Source: CAZKCK01 sp964552325 (GTDB taxonomy: Bacteria; Bacteroidota; Bacteroidia; Bacteroidales; TTA-H9). Taken from it: a DNA stretch of 17,289 nt. Below the pieces are notes generated by a model, which saw only the letters and a list, made by a program, of their open reading frames with translations, did no database searches and was not told where the DNA came from. Shown one piece after another: positions 6,828-14,247 of this stretch. Location: positions 1 to 17,289 of the forward strand of contig CAZKHA010000063.1 in NCBI GenBank assembly GCA_964552325.1. Reading direction: 5' to 3'. Both the position numbers and the translations under genes were made by a program. Each line of letters starts with the position of its first letter. Position 1 is the first letter of the stretch.

Positions 6828-7769
6828 CTATCTATTACGGATTTTTTTTATCACCCCAAGAGCTGTAGTTATAAGCAATGGAAGTTTGTTAATCTGTAAA
6901 TGAGGGTATTGCACTGCAGTTGATCCGAAGCTTTCATAAAATCGAGCTAATTGTGGGTTGTTCGATCCTTCAAAATCAAAAACATGATGGGTTTCGGCAC
7001 GTTCTTGAATAAACGAATTCAGAAGCAAAAACATGGCGCCAAGTTCTTTTCCCTGGCTACTGAGGCCAGAGAATAAAAAGACCGTTCTGTTTTTAAACGT
7101 TGTTATAAATGCTGCCGCACATAGCTCATTTTCTGATGTATAAACAGCCCTAACCTGACCAAGTCCCTTATAAATGCAGGTATGTATTAAATGTATCAGC
7201 AGTTTATACTCCCGTTCGGCAAACCTATTTAATTCCATGCCTTTATGGTTCTTAAACAATTCAACCAATTGCTCAGGCGAACAACTTTCTGAAAGTATAA
7301 GGTTACGCTGCTGGGCTTTACGCAGGTTGCGACGCGTATTTTCTGAATAATTAGCTAGTATCTGCTTGTAAGGATAAATTAGTTCAAGCTCAAAGTTTGT
7401 GAATTGAGATACCTTACTATTTATGGTCGGTGCATTATTTCCGGCATTCAGGTTAACTTCGATAAACTTGTACTTCCGAGGGATAGAGCCAATAAACTCA
7501 TTGACGCGGGCAGTAGAAAGCGGTGATTTAGAGAAAACACCTAGTTGCTGCGTAAAAATAGGCTGATATAGGTAATGGATGCCAAATTTATAGCCAGGTG
7601 TTAAAGGCATCACTTGTTCATAATCGCCATAAACCAAAGCTTCCCAACCGTAGTGAACAATATCAAGGTACCAGCTTAAGGCATACACATTCCCATTTAA
7701 GGAGTGTTGAATGCAGGCATCCCATTTGGAATGATTAATCTGGGCGTATTGTAAATAGCTAATATTCAA
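6828..7769 (-). CDS. FemAB/BioF2-like GNAT acyltransferase-like protein
   Basis: This is a 313-residue soluble protein. The C-terminal half has GNAT features as in FemAB-like proteins: SENTRRNLRKAQQ (142-154), a beta-strand pair near 205-235, and FDFEGSNNPQLARFYESFG (264-282), where the acyl-CoA or aminoacyl donor site and the final strand usually lie. The N-terminal half (YALSWYLDIVHYGWEALVY, then PLTPGYKFG) is also typical of Bacteroidota members often annotated as GNAT family N-acetyltransferase. The substrate is unknown; a sugar-nucleotide or glycan precursor would fit the nearby polysaccharide genes. The only usable start is TTG at 7769, six bases after the purD stop, since the next internal Met is residue 54. 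That spacing suggests translational coupling with purD. Confidence 0.7.
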   Translation of the reverse strand: MNISYLQYAQINHSKWDACIQHSLNGNVYALSWYLDIVHYGWEALVYGDYEQVMPLTPGYKFGIHYLYQPIFTQQLGVFSKSPLSTARVNEFIGSIPRKYKFIEVNLNAGNNAPTINSKVSQFTNFELELIYPYKQILANYSENTRRNLRKAQQRNLILSESCSPEQLVELFKNHKGMELNRFAEREYKLLIHLIHTCIYKGLGQVRAVYTSENELCAAAFITTFKNRTVFLFSGLSSQGKELGAMFLLLNSFIQERAETHHVFDFEGSNNPQLARFYESFGSTAVQYPHLQINKLPLLITTALGVIKKIRNR

Positions 7770-7775
7770 TCGTTA

Positions 7776-9053
7776 CTACAAATTAAAATCCTTACCAATA
7801 TCCGTACGATAATAGGCATCGTTGTACGAGATGCAATTTACATTCATATAAGATGCTTCAAGTGCATTGCCAATGTTTTGGGCTAAAGAAGTTACAGCCA
7901 ACACACGGCCACCTGAAGTAACTACATCATTGTTTTGGTATTGTGTGCCTGCATGAAAAACCATACTACCCTTAACATCGGCCAATCCATTTATTTTAAA
8001 GCCTTTGGCAAAACTACCAGGATAACCACCCGACACCATCATTATAGTTACGGCACACTCATCGTAAACCGAAACCTTTGCTTGGTGCAGTTCGCCCTTG
8101 GCGGTTTTTATAAGTAATTCCACGAGATCCGATTTTAAACGGGGCATAACCACTTCCGTTTCCGGGTCGCCCATACGAACATTATATTCAATAACAAAAG
8201 GCTCGCCTGCCACATTAATCAACCCAAAGAACACGAAGCCTTTATAGGAAATTTTTTCGGCAGCAAGGCCTTGTATGGTAGGTTTAATAATTCGATCTTC
8301 AAGCTTTTGCATAAACATGGCATCGGCAAAAGGAACGGGCGAAATAGCACCCATACCCCCCGTATTTGGGCCAGTATCGCCTTCACCAATGCGTTTATAG
8401 TCTTTGGCTTCGGGGAGTAGAACATACGAAATACCATCGGTAAGAACAAAAACCGAAAGCTCGACACCTTGCAGGAACTGCTCAATTACAACTTTATCGG
8501 ATGCCACACCAAACCTGCGGTTTAGGATCATTTGCTGCAGTTCGGCTGAAGCCTCTTGAAAGGTTTGACAAATAACCACACCCTTACCGGCGGCCAAACC
8601 ATCGGCTTTAAGCACATAAGGTGGTTGGCTGCATTCTAAATATTGGATGGCTGCGTCGTACGTGCTAGATGTAAAAGTTTTGTAGGCTGCGGTTGGGATA
8701 TTGTGCCTGAGCATAAATTCTTTAGCAAAATCTTTACTGCCTTCGAGCTGCGCCCCATGTTTTGATGGGCCAATCATAAGAATATGACTAAGGTCTTTTG
8801 ACGTTTCAAAATAATCAACAATGCCTTCAACAAGTGGATTTTCGGGACCTACAACAACCATTTCAACGGCATTTTCCAAGGAAAACCTCCCCAGGAGCTC
8901 GAAATTGGATGCATCGATAGGCACATTGGTACCATAGTTAGCCGTTCCAGGGTTCCCGGGAGCAATAAAAAGCTTGGTAAGCAAGGGGCTTTGTGAAATT
9001 TTCCAGGCAAGTGCGTTTTCCCTACCTCCCGATCCTAACAATAATATATTCAT
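7776..9053 (-). CDS. purD: Phosphoribosylamine-glycine ligase (GAR synthetase)
   Basis: PurD joins 5-phosphoribosylamine and glycine with ATP, step two of de novo purine synthesis, in the cytosol. The 425-residue protein is of standard length and an ATP-grasp enzyme. It shows GSGGRENALAWK (7-18), APGNPGT (31-37), the ATP loop LKADGLAAGKGVV (148-160), GPNTGGMGA (228-236) and the Mg/ATP segment EYNVRMGDPETE (289-300). The start is the ATG at 9053; a TTG six bases upstream almost abuts the glycosyltransferase stop at 9061. It lies between a glycosyltransferase and a GNAT-like gene, with gaps of a few bases, so it is very likely co-transcribed with them. No other pur gene is in the window. Confidence 0.97.
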   Translation of the reverse strand: MNILLLGSGGRENALAWKISQSPLLTKLFIAPGNPGTANYGTNVPIDASNFELLGRFSLENAVEMVVVGPENPLVEGIVDYFETSKDLSHILMIGPSKHGAQLEGSKDFAKEFMLRHNIPTAAYKTFTSSTYDAAIQYLECSQPPYVLKADGLAAGKGVVICQTFQEASAELQQMILNRRFGVASDKVVIEQFLQGVELSVFVLTDGISYVLLPEAKDYKRIGEGDTGPNTGGMGAISPVPFADAMFMQKLEDRIIKPTIQGLAAEKISYKGFVFFGLINVAGEPFVIEYNVRMGDPETEVVMPRLKSDLVELLIKTAKGELHQAKVSVYDECAVTIMMVSGGYPGSFAKGFKINGLADVKGSMVFHAGTQYQNNDVVTSGGRVLAVTSLAQNIGNALEASYMNVNCISYNDAYYRTDIGKDFNL

Positions 9054-9060
9054 GGTCAAA

Positions 9061-10188
9061 TTATTCTGATATCGTTTTGTGGATGCTGTTCCATAATAAA
9101 TCAGCAGTATTCTGCCAATTAAACTTGGTACGTTGTATGCGGCCTTTTTCTATGAGTGATTGCCTTAGAGTTTGGTTACCATTAAGTTTAAGCATAGCCT
9201 CACCAATTTGTACATAATCAAGTGGATCGACCAACAATGCTGCATCGCCAGCTATTTCGGGCATAGAGGTGATATTAGAGGTGATAACCGGCACATCACA
9301 ATAAAAGGCTTCGAGTATTGGGATTCCAAAGCCCTCGAATAGCGAAACGTAGGTTACGGCCATTGCGGAGACTATAACATGGTGCAGTTTTTCGGTTGAC
9401 AACCGCCCGGTAAACACTACCTCCTGCTTGTACTTCATGGCGTTGTACGTCTGTTCTATTTCGTGGGTCCACCATTTTCGGTTGCCCACAATTAAGAGCT
9501 TTACTCCTTCGCCCGATTTTTGACAGAAATAATCAAAGGCTTTAAACAGGTTAACCAGGTTTTTGCGCGGATGTAAAGTTCCAACAAACAAAAAATAGGG
9601 GCAACCGTCGGCAAATTGAACCCTGGTTTTGGAGATTATTTCGTTACTAACCGGAGTAAACCGTTCATTAGCCCCATTATACACTACATCTATACGGTCA
9701 GGATTAATATTATAGGATTTAGCAATATCAGATTTTGAAAACTCAGAAACCGTACAAATCCGTTGCGACCTGTGGGCAAACCGTTTAAAAAAAAACCGAT
9801 AGTAACAGCGGTAAAACCATGGCATATCCTCGGGATTATGCTCAAAGTTTAAATCGTGGATAACATTAAGTGTCTTTACGTTCGATCGAAGGGAGACAAA
9901 CCCATCTGTTGACACGAATAAGTCAGGCTTTATGCGTCTAATTAAGGAAGGCAGCCTGAGTTCGAACCAAATATAAAATAGAATGGGGTGCCTTGTGGGT
10001 GGCGATAGAATTATGGGTTCAACATTCTTTCCCATGATAAATGTTGGATGCCATGGACGATCAAATACAAAATAAAACTGATGCTCAGGGTGTTGCACAA
10101 CAATACGCTTCAAGCTTTCATACGTAAACCAGCCAATGCCATCGAGGCGGTCTTTAAGTAATAAGCGTGTATTAACCAGTATTTTCAA
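9061..10188 (-). CDS. GT4-family glycosyltransferase
   Basis: This is a 375-residue GT-B glycosyltransferase, retaining, group 1. The N-terminal Rossmann domain starts at MKILVNTR, has NVIHDLNF (108-115) and the acceptor-side TVSEFSKSDI (146-155). The donor-binding C-terminal domain has FVGTLHPRKNL (201-211), VVFTGRLS, and the EX7E motif at Glu285/Glu293 (FEGFGIPILEAF), followed by PVITSNITSMPEIAGDAALLVDP. It should transfer a sugar from a nucleotide donor to a growing glycan on the cytoplasmic face of the membrane; donor and acceptor cannot be read from sequence. The start is TTG at 10188, because an in-frame TAA lies four codons upstream and no ATG intervenes. It heads the minus-strand run and diverges from the flippase gene, which supports a role in the same polysaccharide pathway. 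Confidence 0.92.
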   Translation of the reverse strand: MKILVNTRLLLKDRLDGIGWFTYESLKRIVVQHPEHQFYFVFDRPWHPTFIMGKNVEPIILSPPTRHPILFYIWFELRLPSLIRRIKPDLFVSTDGFVSLRSNVKTLNVIHDLNFEHNPEDMPWFYRCYYRFFFKRFAHRSQRICTVSEFSKSDIAKSYNINPDRIDVVYNGANERFTPVSNEIISKTRVQFADGCPYFLFVGTLHPRKNLVNLFKAFDYFCQKSGEGVKLLIVGNRKWWTHEIEQTYNAMKYKQEVVFTGRLSTEKLHHVIVSAMAVTYVSLFEGFGIPILEAFYCDVPVITSNITSMPEIAGDAALLVDPLDYVQIGEAMLKLNGNQTLRQSLIEKGRIQRTKFNWQNTADLLWNSIHKTISE

Positions 10189-10215
10189 TATGATATAGCC
10201 TTAAAGAATAAGCTG

Positions 10216-10223
10216 CAAAAGTA
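10216..10223 (-). promoter_or_regulatory. -7 element for the glycosyltransferase-purD run
   Basis: On the minus strand the bases read TACTTTTG, a perfect TAnnTTTG, about 28 bp before the TTG start at 10188. The nearest TTTG (minus strand, plus coordinates 10248-10251) is 24 bp further upstream, somewhat more than the usual spacing, so the -33 half is uncertain. Confidence 0.4.
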
Positions 10224-10497
10224 CAAAACAAACCGTCAACTTTTAATCAAATGCCCAATCTAAGGTAGAAGCGTAATTGCATTTGAACGATAGTATTCGT
10301 ATCCTCTTTGCCCTACAATTATACTGTAAACCAATTATTTAATTCTCTTTTAGTCTATTTGTAGGACTGTTAAAGGCCATCTTTGATCCTCTTTGCACAG
10401 GGTTATGTAATCAGGGCTGTCATTTCAATAGGGCATTTTTTGGGCTAGAAGATAAGGCTTGGTTGCAAAAAGGGCTTTTAGTTCCATTATTATAAAG

Positions 10498-10505
10498 TAC
10501 TTTTG
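10498..10505 (+). promoter_or_regulatory. -7 element for the flippase gene, very short leader
   Basis: TACTTTTG is a perfect -7 match ending only five bases before the ATG at 10511. Transcription would then begin at or within a few bases of the start codon, giving a leaderless or nearly leaderless message. The -33 region (TTTT near 10476-10479) is weak. Confidence 0.45.
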
Positions 10506-10510
10506 CCGCG

Positions 10511-11992
10511 ATGCAAAAGAAATTTATAACCAACTTAGGTTTAATAGTGTTTCTTAACCTCTTAATCAAGCCCTTCTGGATATTTGGCATTGACAGAAGT
10601 GTGCAGAATTTGGTTGGGGTGTCGTCCTATGGTTACTATTCGGCCATTCTAAACTTTTCATTTCTTTTTGGTATAATCCTCGATTTTGGCATTACCAATT
10701 ACAATAATCGCAATATCGCCCAGCACAAGCATCTGTTGAACAAACACTTGTCGGGTATTATTATACTGCGTTTCTTGCTAGCGTTTGTATATTTTGTCAT
10801 CATTATGGCATCAGGGGCTATTATTGGCTATTCAGCCGACCAGTTGAAATTGCTTGCTCTTGTTGGCTTCAACCAGTTTTTGCTTACGTTCGTTCTATAC
10901 CTTCGGTCAAATATCTCTGGTTTGCTTTTGTTTAAGACTGACAGTATAGTTTCGGTACTTGACCGTTTGTTGATGATAGTATTTGTAGGGTTTTTGTTGC
11001 TCAACACCTATACACGCACCCATTTCCAGATAGAATGGTTTGTGTATGCCCAAACCTTAGCTTACCTTTTAACAGGTGTTTTTGCGGCTGTGGCAGTATT
11101 TCGGAAATCATCTTTTGTAAGGCTCAACTGGAACATACCATTCTTTGTAATGATCATAAAGCAGAGCTTCCCTTTTGCTTTGCTTACCTTATTAATGTCG
11201 TTTTACAACCGTATCGATTTTGTGCTTCTCGAGCGCATATTGCCTGGGAAATTGGGCGATGAGCAATCGGGGATTTATGCCTCAGCCTTTAGGCTGCTTG
11301 ATGCCGCCAATATGTTTGCTTACTTATTTGCCGCACTTTTGCTTCCAATCTTTGCTAATATGCTCAAAAACAAAGAGAATGTTATTGGAATAGTACGATT
11401 ATCCTTCAACATCCTTTGGGTAATTTCAATCTACTCAGCAAGCATAGCTTTGTTTAATGCACACGATATTATGCGGGTGCTATATCCACAGCATGCTGAT
11501 GAGTCGTTGTTTGCCTTTGCCGAACGCATAGCTGAATCGGCCTTAATTTTTAAATTGCTCATGACGGCCTTTATTGCCATGTCGAGTTCGTATGTATTTG
11601 GAACATTGCTCACAGCCAATGGGAATTTAAAAACGTTGAATATTACAGCCTTTAGTTGTATGGTTATTAATATTGCTCTTAACTTATTATTAATACCCAG
11701 AATGGAAGCTATAGGAGCGGCGGTAACAAACGTCATTAGCCAGATGCTCTCCATTTTTGTTCAAGTGGTTCTTGTAATCTTGATATTTAAGCTAAAGCCT
11801 GATTGGAAGTATTTGTCCAATCTCTTCGTATTTGTTTTGGTTGTCTTAGGCATTTCGTATCTAGCTCGGGTCATTGGTCTAGGATTGTTATGGAGCATTT
11901 TGGTATCCGGTTGTATCACCATCATCACAGCTATAAGTTTTAAATTGCTTAATATTAACAATTTATACAAGCTATTAAAGAAGGAGCAATAG
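10511..11992 (+). CDS. wzx: Polysaccharide flippase, Wzx-like (MOP superfamily)
   Basis: This is a 493-residue, strongly hydrophobic protein with about 12-14 predicted transmembrane helices, the usual size of Wzx. It flips undecaprenyl-linked repeat units across the inner membrane. Supporting features are the N-terminal NLGLIVFLNLLIKPFWIFG, the GVSSYGYYSAILNFSFLFGIILDFGI block (a polysaccharide synthesis protein hallmark near residues 36-61), the central FYNRIDFVLLERILPG loop, and NGNLKTLNI followed by LNLLLIPRMEAIGAAVTNVISQ near the fifth-sixth of the protein. The ATG at 10511 is well placed behind its own -7 element. It opens the plus-strand module that continues with two Wzz-like genes and a polymerase-like gene, which argues for Wzx rather than a MATE drug exporter. 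Confidence 0.88.
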   Translation: MQKKFITNLGLIVFLNLLIKPFWIFGIDRSVQNLVGVSSYGYYSAILNFSFLFGIILDFGITNYNNRNIAQHKHLLNKHLSGIIILRFLLAFVYFVIIMASGAIIGYSADQLKLLALVGFNQFLLTFVLYLRSNISGLLLFKTDSIVSVLDRLLMIVFVGFLLLNTYTRTHFQIEWFVYAQTLAYLLTGVFAAVAVFRKSSFVRLNWNIPFFVMIIKQSFPFALLTLLMSFYNRIDFVLLERILPGKLGDEQSGIYASAFRLLDAANMFAYLFAALLLPIFANMLKNKENVIGIVRLSFNILWVISIYSASIALFNAHDIMRVLYPQHADESLFAFAERIAESALIFKLLMTAFIAMSSSYVFGTLLTANGNLKTLNITAFSCMVINIALNLLLIPRMEAIGAAVTNVISQMLSIFVQVVLVILIFKLKPDWKYLSNLFVFVLVVLGISYLARVIGLGLLWSILVSGCITIITAISFKLLNINNLYKLLKKEQ

Positions 11993-12062
11993 CATTAGGA
12001 TGTGCAGTTTAGGGCTTATGGATGAAATTGGGCACAATAGCTGTCAATTCACTCAAATTTTC

Positions 12063-12070
12063 TAAATTTG
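12063..12070 (+). promoter_or_regulatory. -7 element before the first Wzz-like gene
   Basis: TAAATTTG is a perfect TAnnTTTG in the 117-bp gap after the flippase gene. It overlaps the in-frame TTG at 12068, which argues against that TTG as the start of the next gene. No clear -33 TTTG stands about 20 bp upstream. A start site near 12076 would give about a 34-nt leader to the ATG at 12110, or almost none to the ATG at 12080. Confidence 0.4.
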
Positions 12071-12109
12071 CCGAGCCAAATGAATGGCCTTTTTTCAAAA
12101 TTCCTGCCT

Positions 12110-13165
12110 ATGGATGAATATAAAGAAAGGAAAGGCGATTGGAACTCGGAACGTCTTTTCCTTTTTCTGACATACTGGAAAAAACCACTTGCCCTAGTAA
12201 TGGTAGCCTCATTACTTGCATCTGTAATTTTCTCTTCAAAACATTTTATACAGCCCAAGTATAAATCGGTCATGATTATGTATCCGGTTTCTACTAGTTC
12301 GGTTTCAAAGGCATTGTTGTCCGACTCGTATGGGCCAAAACAAGATATTCTGGAATTTGGGCAAGAAGAACAAGCCGAGCAAATGCTCCAAATCCTCAAC
12401 TCAAATGCTATTCGAGATCGTATCATACAAAAATACAATCTTTTAGAGCATTATGAAATTGCAGAGAACTCACCTTATAAGCTCACCGAACTGTATAAGG
12501 AGTTTGAAAGCAATATAACTTTTAGGCGCACCGAGAATATGGCCATAAAGGTAACCGTACTCGATAAAGACCCACAAACAGCCGCCGATATGGCCAATGA
12601 TATGGCAGTTTTGTTTGATTCTACCAAAGCCAAAATGCAGAAAGATCGTGCTACGAAGGCTTATAAAATTGTTGAGGCAGAGTTCAACCGTAAGCGCGAA
12701 CAAATTCGTGTTATGGAAGATTCGCTGGTAAAACTTCGTGAGCTGGGTGTGTTTGATTATGAAACCCAAGCCGAAATGATAAACCAGCAATTGGCTATCG
12801 AAATAGCACGCAATAATAAAGGTAGCATTGCAGCACTTGAAGCCAAACTTCAGATCTTAGCCAAATTTGGCGGGCCCTATGTTTCTATACGCAACCAGTT
12901 AGAGCATGAGAAAAAGCAATTTAGCCAGTTACAAGCCAAATACGAGGAAGCTAAAATTGATGCGTACGAAGACCTACCCCAAAAATTTGTTGTTAATACA
13001 GCTTATAAGGCCGAAAAGAAATCATACCCAGTACGTTGGCTAATCGTGTTGGTATCGGTGTTCGCTTCCATGCTTGTATCTATACTGGTGATTTTGATAC
13101 TTGAACGTTTTCCTGCTTTGGTATTAAAAAAAAAAGCCTCAACCTTAACAACCCCTACCCCTTAA
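12110..13165 (+). CDS. Wzz-like polysaccharide chain-length / co-polymerase protein (copy 1)
   Basis: This 351-residue protein has the polysaccharide co-polymerase layout. It has a short cytoplasmic N-terminus, TM1 at about 27-43, and a periplasmic domain with a long helical coiled-coil part (charged heptads around 170-280). A KKSYPVRW segment leads into TM2 (about 311-331), then a short basic tail. There is no cytoplasmic tyrosine kinase domain and no Walker motif. It probably sets the chain length of the glycan made by the neighbouring polymerase. The chosen ATG (12110) aligns with the N-terminus of the adjacent paralogue; the ATG at 12080 would add ten residues and remains possible. The last codons contain an A10 run at 13126-13135 where slippage could join it to the next gene. 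It shares EQMLQI..SN.IRD.IIQK.NL and KKSYPVRW with copy 2. Confidence 0.8.
   Translation: MDEYKERKGDWNSERLFLFLTYWKKPLALVMVASLLASVIFSSKHFIQPKYKSVMIMYPVSTSSVSKALLSDSYGPKQDILEFGQEEQAEQMLQILNSNAIRDRIIQKYNLLEHYEIAENSPYKLTELYKEFESNITFRRTENMAIKVTVLDKDPQTAADMANDMAVLFDSTKAKMQKDRATKAYKIVEAEFNRKREQIRVMEDSLVKLRELGVFDYETQAEMINQQLAIEIARNNKGSIAALEAKLQILAKFGGPYVSIRNQLEHEKKQFSQLQAKYEEAKIDAYEDLPQKFVVNTAYKAEKKSYPVRWLIVLVSVFASMLVSILVILILERFPALVLKKKASTLTTPTP
13126..13135 (+). other. A10 homopolymer, possible slippage or frameshift site
   Basis: Ten consecutive A residues sit near the end of Wzz-like copy 1 (codons TTA AAA AAA AAA). A shift of -1 here leaves the copy 1 frame, avoids its stop at 13163-13165, and continues without a stop through 41 codons straight into the ATG of copy 2 at 13258. 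Reading could therefore join both proteins by ribosomal or polymerase slippage. Equally, the run could be a homopolymer sequencing error (true length 11). Confidence 0.4.
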
Positions 13166-13257
13166 CTTTTGATAAAGATTTTGACCAAATAACCCAGACT
13201 TTAGTTGAAAAAACCCTGACCTATATACCCGACCCAATTACAATTAATTTACAAACC

Positions 13258-14217
13258 ATGGAGAATTACTACAGAAATCTAAAAATAGTTCAGTTACTGA
13301 TTAAATGGCGGTTGCACTTAGCCATCCTTATCGGAGCTACTATTTTGCTTTCCATCATTTTTTCAGGGCCAATGTTTATAAAACCTAAATTCAAATCATT
13401 TGCCATCGTATATCCTGCCAATGTGCTTGAATACTCTGATGAAAGCCTTACAGAGCAGATGCTTCAAATCATGCAATCAAACAACATACGCGATAGCATC
13501 ATCCAAAAGTTCAACTTAATTGACCATTATCGTATTGATACTTCTAAAGATGCTTGGCAATCAGCACTTTATTGGACTTACGACCGCAACATCAAAATCA
13601 GCAAAACCCAGTATGAAGCTGTAATGATTGATGTAATGGATATTGATCGTGCAACAGCCTGCGAAATAGTGAATGGGATACTTTATTACTATAATTTGAA
13701 AGTTGGTGGCCTACACCATGAAAAGTTTGCAGAAGTTGTTCGAATGTACGAACGTCATTTAAGACGTAAGGAATTACTTCTTGACTCACTTCAAAAGCGG
13801 ATGGAATACTTAGGAACCACTTATGGATTGCTTGATTATGAGTTCCAATCACAAGAGGTGGCCAAAGGCTTTTTGCGTACCGTGCAAGGTGGCGGCAATA
13901 TTAATACAGCCGAAGTGTTAAAGACCAAAAAGAACATGGAAGAAAAAGGCGGTGAAATGGTTATGGTTACTGAGCTCATTAAACAAGAAGCCATGAACTA
14001 CGCCGAGATTAAAAAAGACTATGACCGCGCCGTAATGGACCAGGATCGCAGATACACCTATGCCAATATCATAACTAGCCCACAGGTTGCTGATAAAAAG
14101 TCGTACCCTGTGCGTTGGATTATAGTTGTGTTGTCATCCCTGGCGGTTTTATTTGTCTCAATAATTGGAATAGGCATAATCGAGAATTCGAAGCTCGCAA
14201 AGCAAGAAAATCAGTAA
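13258..14217 (+). CDS. Wzz-like polysaccharide chain-length / co-polymerase protein (copy 2)
   Basis: This 319-residue paralogue of the preceding gene has TM1 at about 20-37 and a helical periplasmic domain. TM2 follows at about 288-308, preceded by KKSYPVRW, and a short polar tail (ENSKLAKQENQ) ends it. It lacks a kinase domain. Shared blocks with copy 1 (KPKFKS..I.YP, TEQMLQIMQSN.IRDSIIQKFNL) show a tandem duplication with considerable divergence, so the two may form a mixed oligomer or set different chain lengths. The ATG at 13258 is used here, but the same frame is open upstream to 13105, across the 92-bp gap. The true product could therefore be longer or fused to copy 1. No ribosome binding site or -7 element is evident in the gap. 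Polymerase-like gene follows after 30 bp. Confidence 0.78.
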   Translation: MENYYRNLKIVQLLIKWRLHLAILIGATILLSIIFSGPMFIKPKFKSFAIVYPANVLEYSDESLTEQMLQIMQSNNIRDSIIQKFNLIDHYRIDTSKDAWQSALYWTYDRNIKISKTQYEAVMIDVMDIDRATACEIVNGILYYYNLKVGGLHHEKFAEVVRMYERHLRRKELLLDSLQKRMEYLGTTYGLLDYEFQSQEVAKGFLRTVQGGGNINTAEVLKTKKNMEEKGGEMVMVTELIKQEAMNYAEIKKDYDRAVMDQDRRYTYANIITSPQVADKKSYPVRWIIVVLSSLAVLFVSIIGIGIIENSKLAKQENQ

Positions 14218-14247
14218 GTTTTGTTACATCTTAACAACCAATAGGTT

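Larger units (their letters stand above)
10189..10510. other. Divergent intergenic region between glycosyltransferase and flippase genes
   Basis: This 322-bp AT-rich spacer holds no convincing gene. It contains outward-facing -7 elements of identical sequence, TACTTTTG, one for each flanking gene. An 11-bp direct repeat, ATCCTCTTTGC, occurs at 10301-10311 and 10386-10396, 85 bp apart. This could be a binding site for a shared regulator, but there is nothing else to support that. I see no clear hairpin terminator or riboswitch. Confidence 0.55.

Noticed and set aside
10461..10475. GG...GC spacing resembling a sigma-54 promoter before the flippase gene
   Set aside because: Eleven bases separate GG and GC instead of the required ten, and the TTGC box is absent, while a good primary-sigma -7 box lies downstream.
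12068..12109. TTG start at 12068 for the first Wzz-like gene
   Set aside because: It falls inside the -7 element TAAATTTG, and the ATG at 12110 aligns with the start of the neighbouring paralogue.
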